A program made the position numbers and the translations under genes. Under the pieces are notes generated by a model. It worked only from the letters and a program-made list of their open reading frames with translations, did not search any database and was not told the DNA's origin. This document shows, one piece after another, positions 63,929 through 64,000 of a stretch of 64,000 nt of DNA. Source of the stretch: Thalassobacterium maritimum (GTDB lineage: Bacteria > Verrucomicrobiota > Verrucomicrobiia > Opitutales > Coraliomargaritaceae); assembly GCF_031127805.1 (NCBI RefSeq), contig NZ_JARXHW010000001.1:1-64000 (forward strand), read 5' to 3'. Numbering within the stretch: the first letter of the stretch is position 1; each line of letters opens with the position of its first letter.

Positions 63929-64000
63929 ACGCCTTCGCCTGCTCGTAGAGCCACTTGTCCATCTTGTTGGCGGTGATGACACCGTAATTCATGGTGCCGA
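63929..64000 (-). CDS. 3' end of an unidentified gene (partial)
   Basis: The minus-strand frame entering the window ends GTMNYGVITANKMDKWLYEQ, then AKA and TAG at 63929-63931. The sequence looks like a conserved C-terminus but I cannot name the protein. Its 70 bases recur in degraded form at 55110-55181. Confidence 0.6.

Overview
The window looks like chromosomal DNA of a marine-type Verrucomicrobiota bacterium (Opitutae/Puniceicoccales, Coraliomargarita-like). The basis is a PEP-CTERM protein with a choice-of-anchor A type body, an exosortase, a DUF5069-type protein and giant secreted proteins with Ig-like and calcium-loop repeats. This placement is inference from gene content; no rRNA is present.

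Left host block (1-10494): xerD, argA, a small conserved protein, an MFS transporter, a DUF5069 protein, a PEP-CTERM surface protein, glgA with an exosortase gene just upstream, a hypoxanthine-type phosphoribosyltransferase, and the 5' part of comM. Right host block (42382-52371): the 3' part of comM, tRNA-Ser(UGA), dgt, a PfkB-type kinase, tmk, a phosphopantetheinyl transferase, a nuclease-fold/HhH protein, ppk2, rplU-rpmA with a terminator, and a yqjD-yqjE-yqjK-like membrane cluster.

The centre (10495-42376) is a 31.9-kb Tn7-like transposon inserted in comM. It has a 5-bp target duplication (TCCAT at 10490-10494 and 42377-42381), about 30-bp terminal inverted repeats starting TGTG, tnsA-tnsB-tnsC at the right end, a tniQ gene, and a large possibly TnsE-like gene at the left end. 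Removing the element and one TCCAT copy restores a 515-codon comM reading frame. The placement recalls AbaR/Tn6022-type islands in Acinetobacter comM.

The cargo has two main parts. (1) A four-gene candidate defence operon between tnsC and tniQ: a protein with an N-terminal GHKL (Hsp90/MORC-like) ATPase and a C-terminal histidine kinase, then a receiver protein, an HNH nuclease and an Eco57I-like adenine methylase. The first gene is split by an IS3-family element almost exactly in frame. (2) A polymorphic-toxin locus: an exported 1043-aa protein, a 2089-aa Rhs protein with a GIY-YIG-like nuclease tip, an Imm26-like immunity gene, and a trail of displaced or broken immunity genes and toxin-tip fragments. 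One of these, a SUKH gene, is interrupted by an IS whose transposase carries a DruA-like N-terminal domain. A second IS3-family element has truncated a metallophosphoesterase gene.

The right end (52765-64000) holds an overlapping dinD-SIR2 gene pair (possible defence), a decayed copy of the 3' end of the gene at the window edge, a 2685-codon subtilisin-like secreted protein gene, and the 3' end of an unidentified minus-strand gene.
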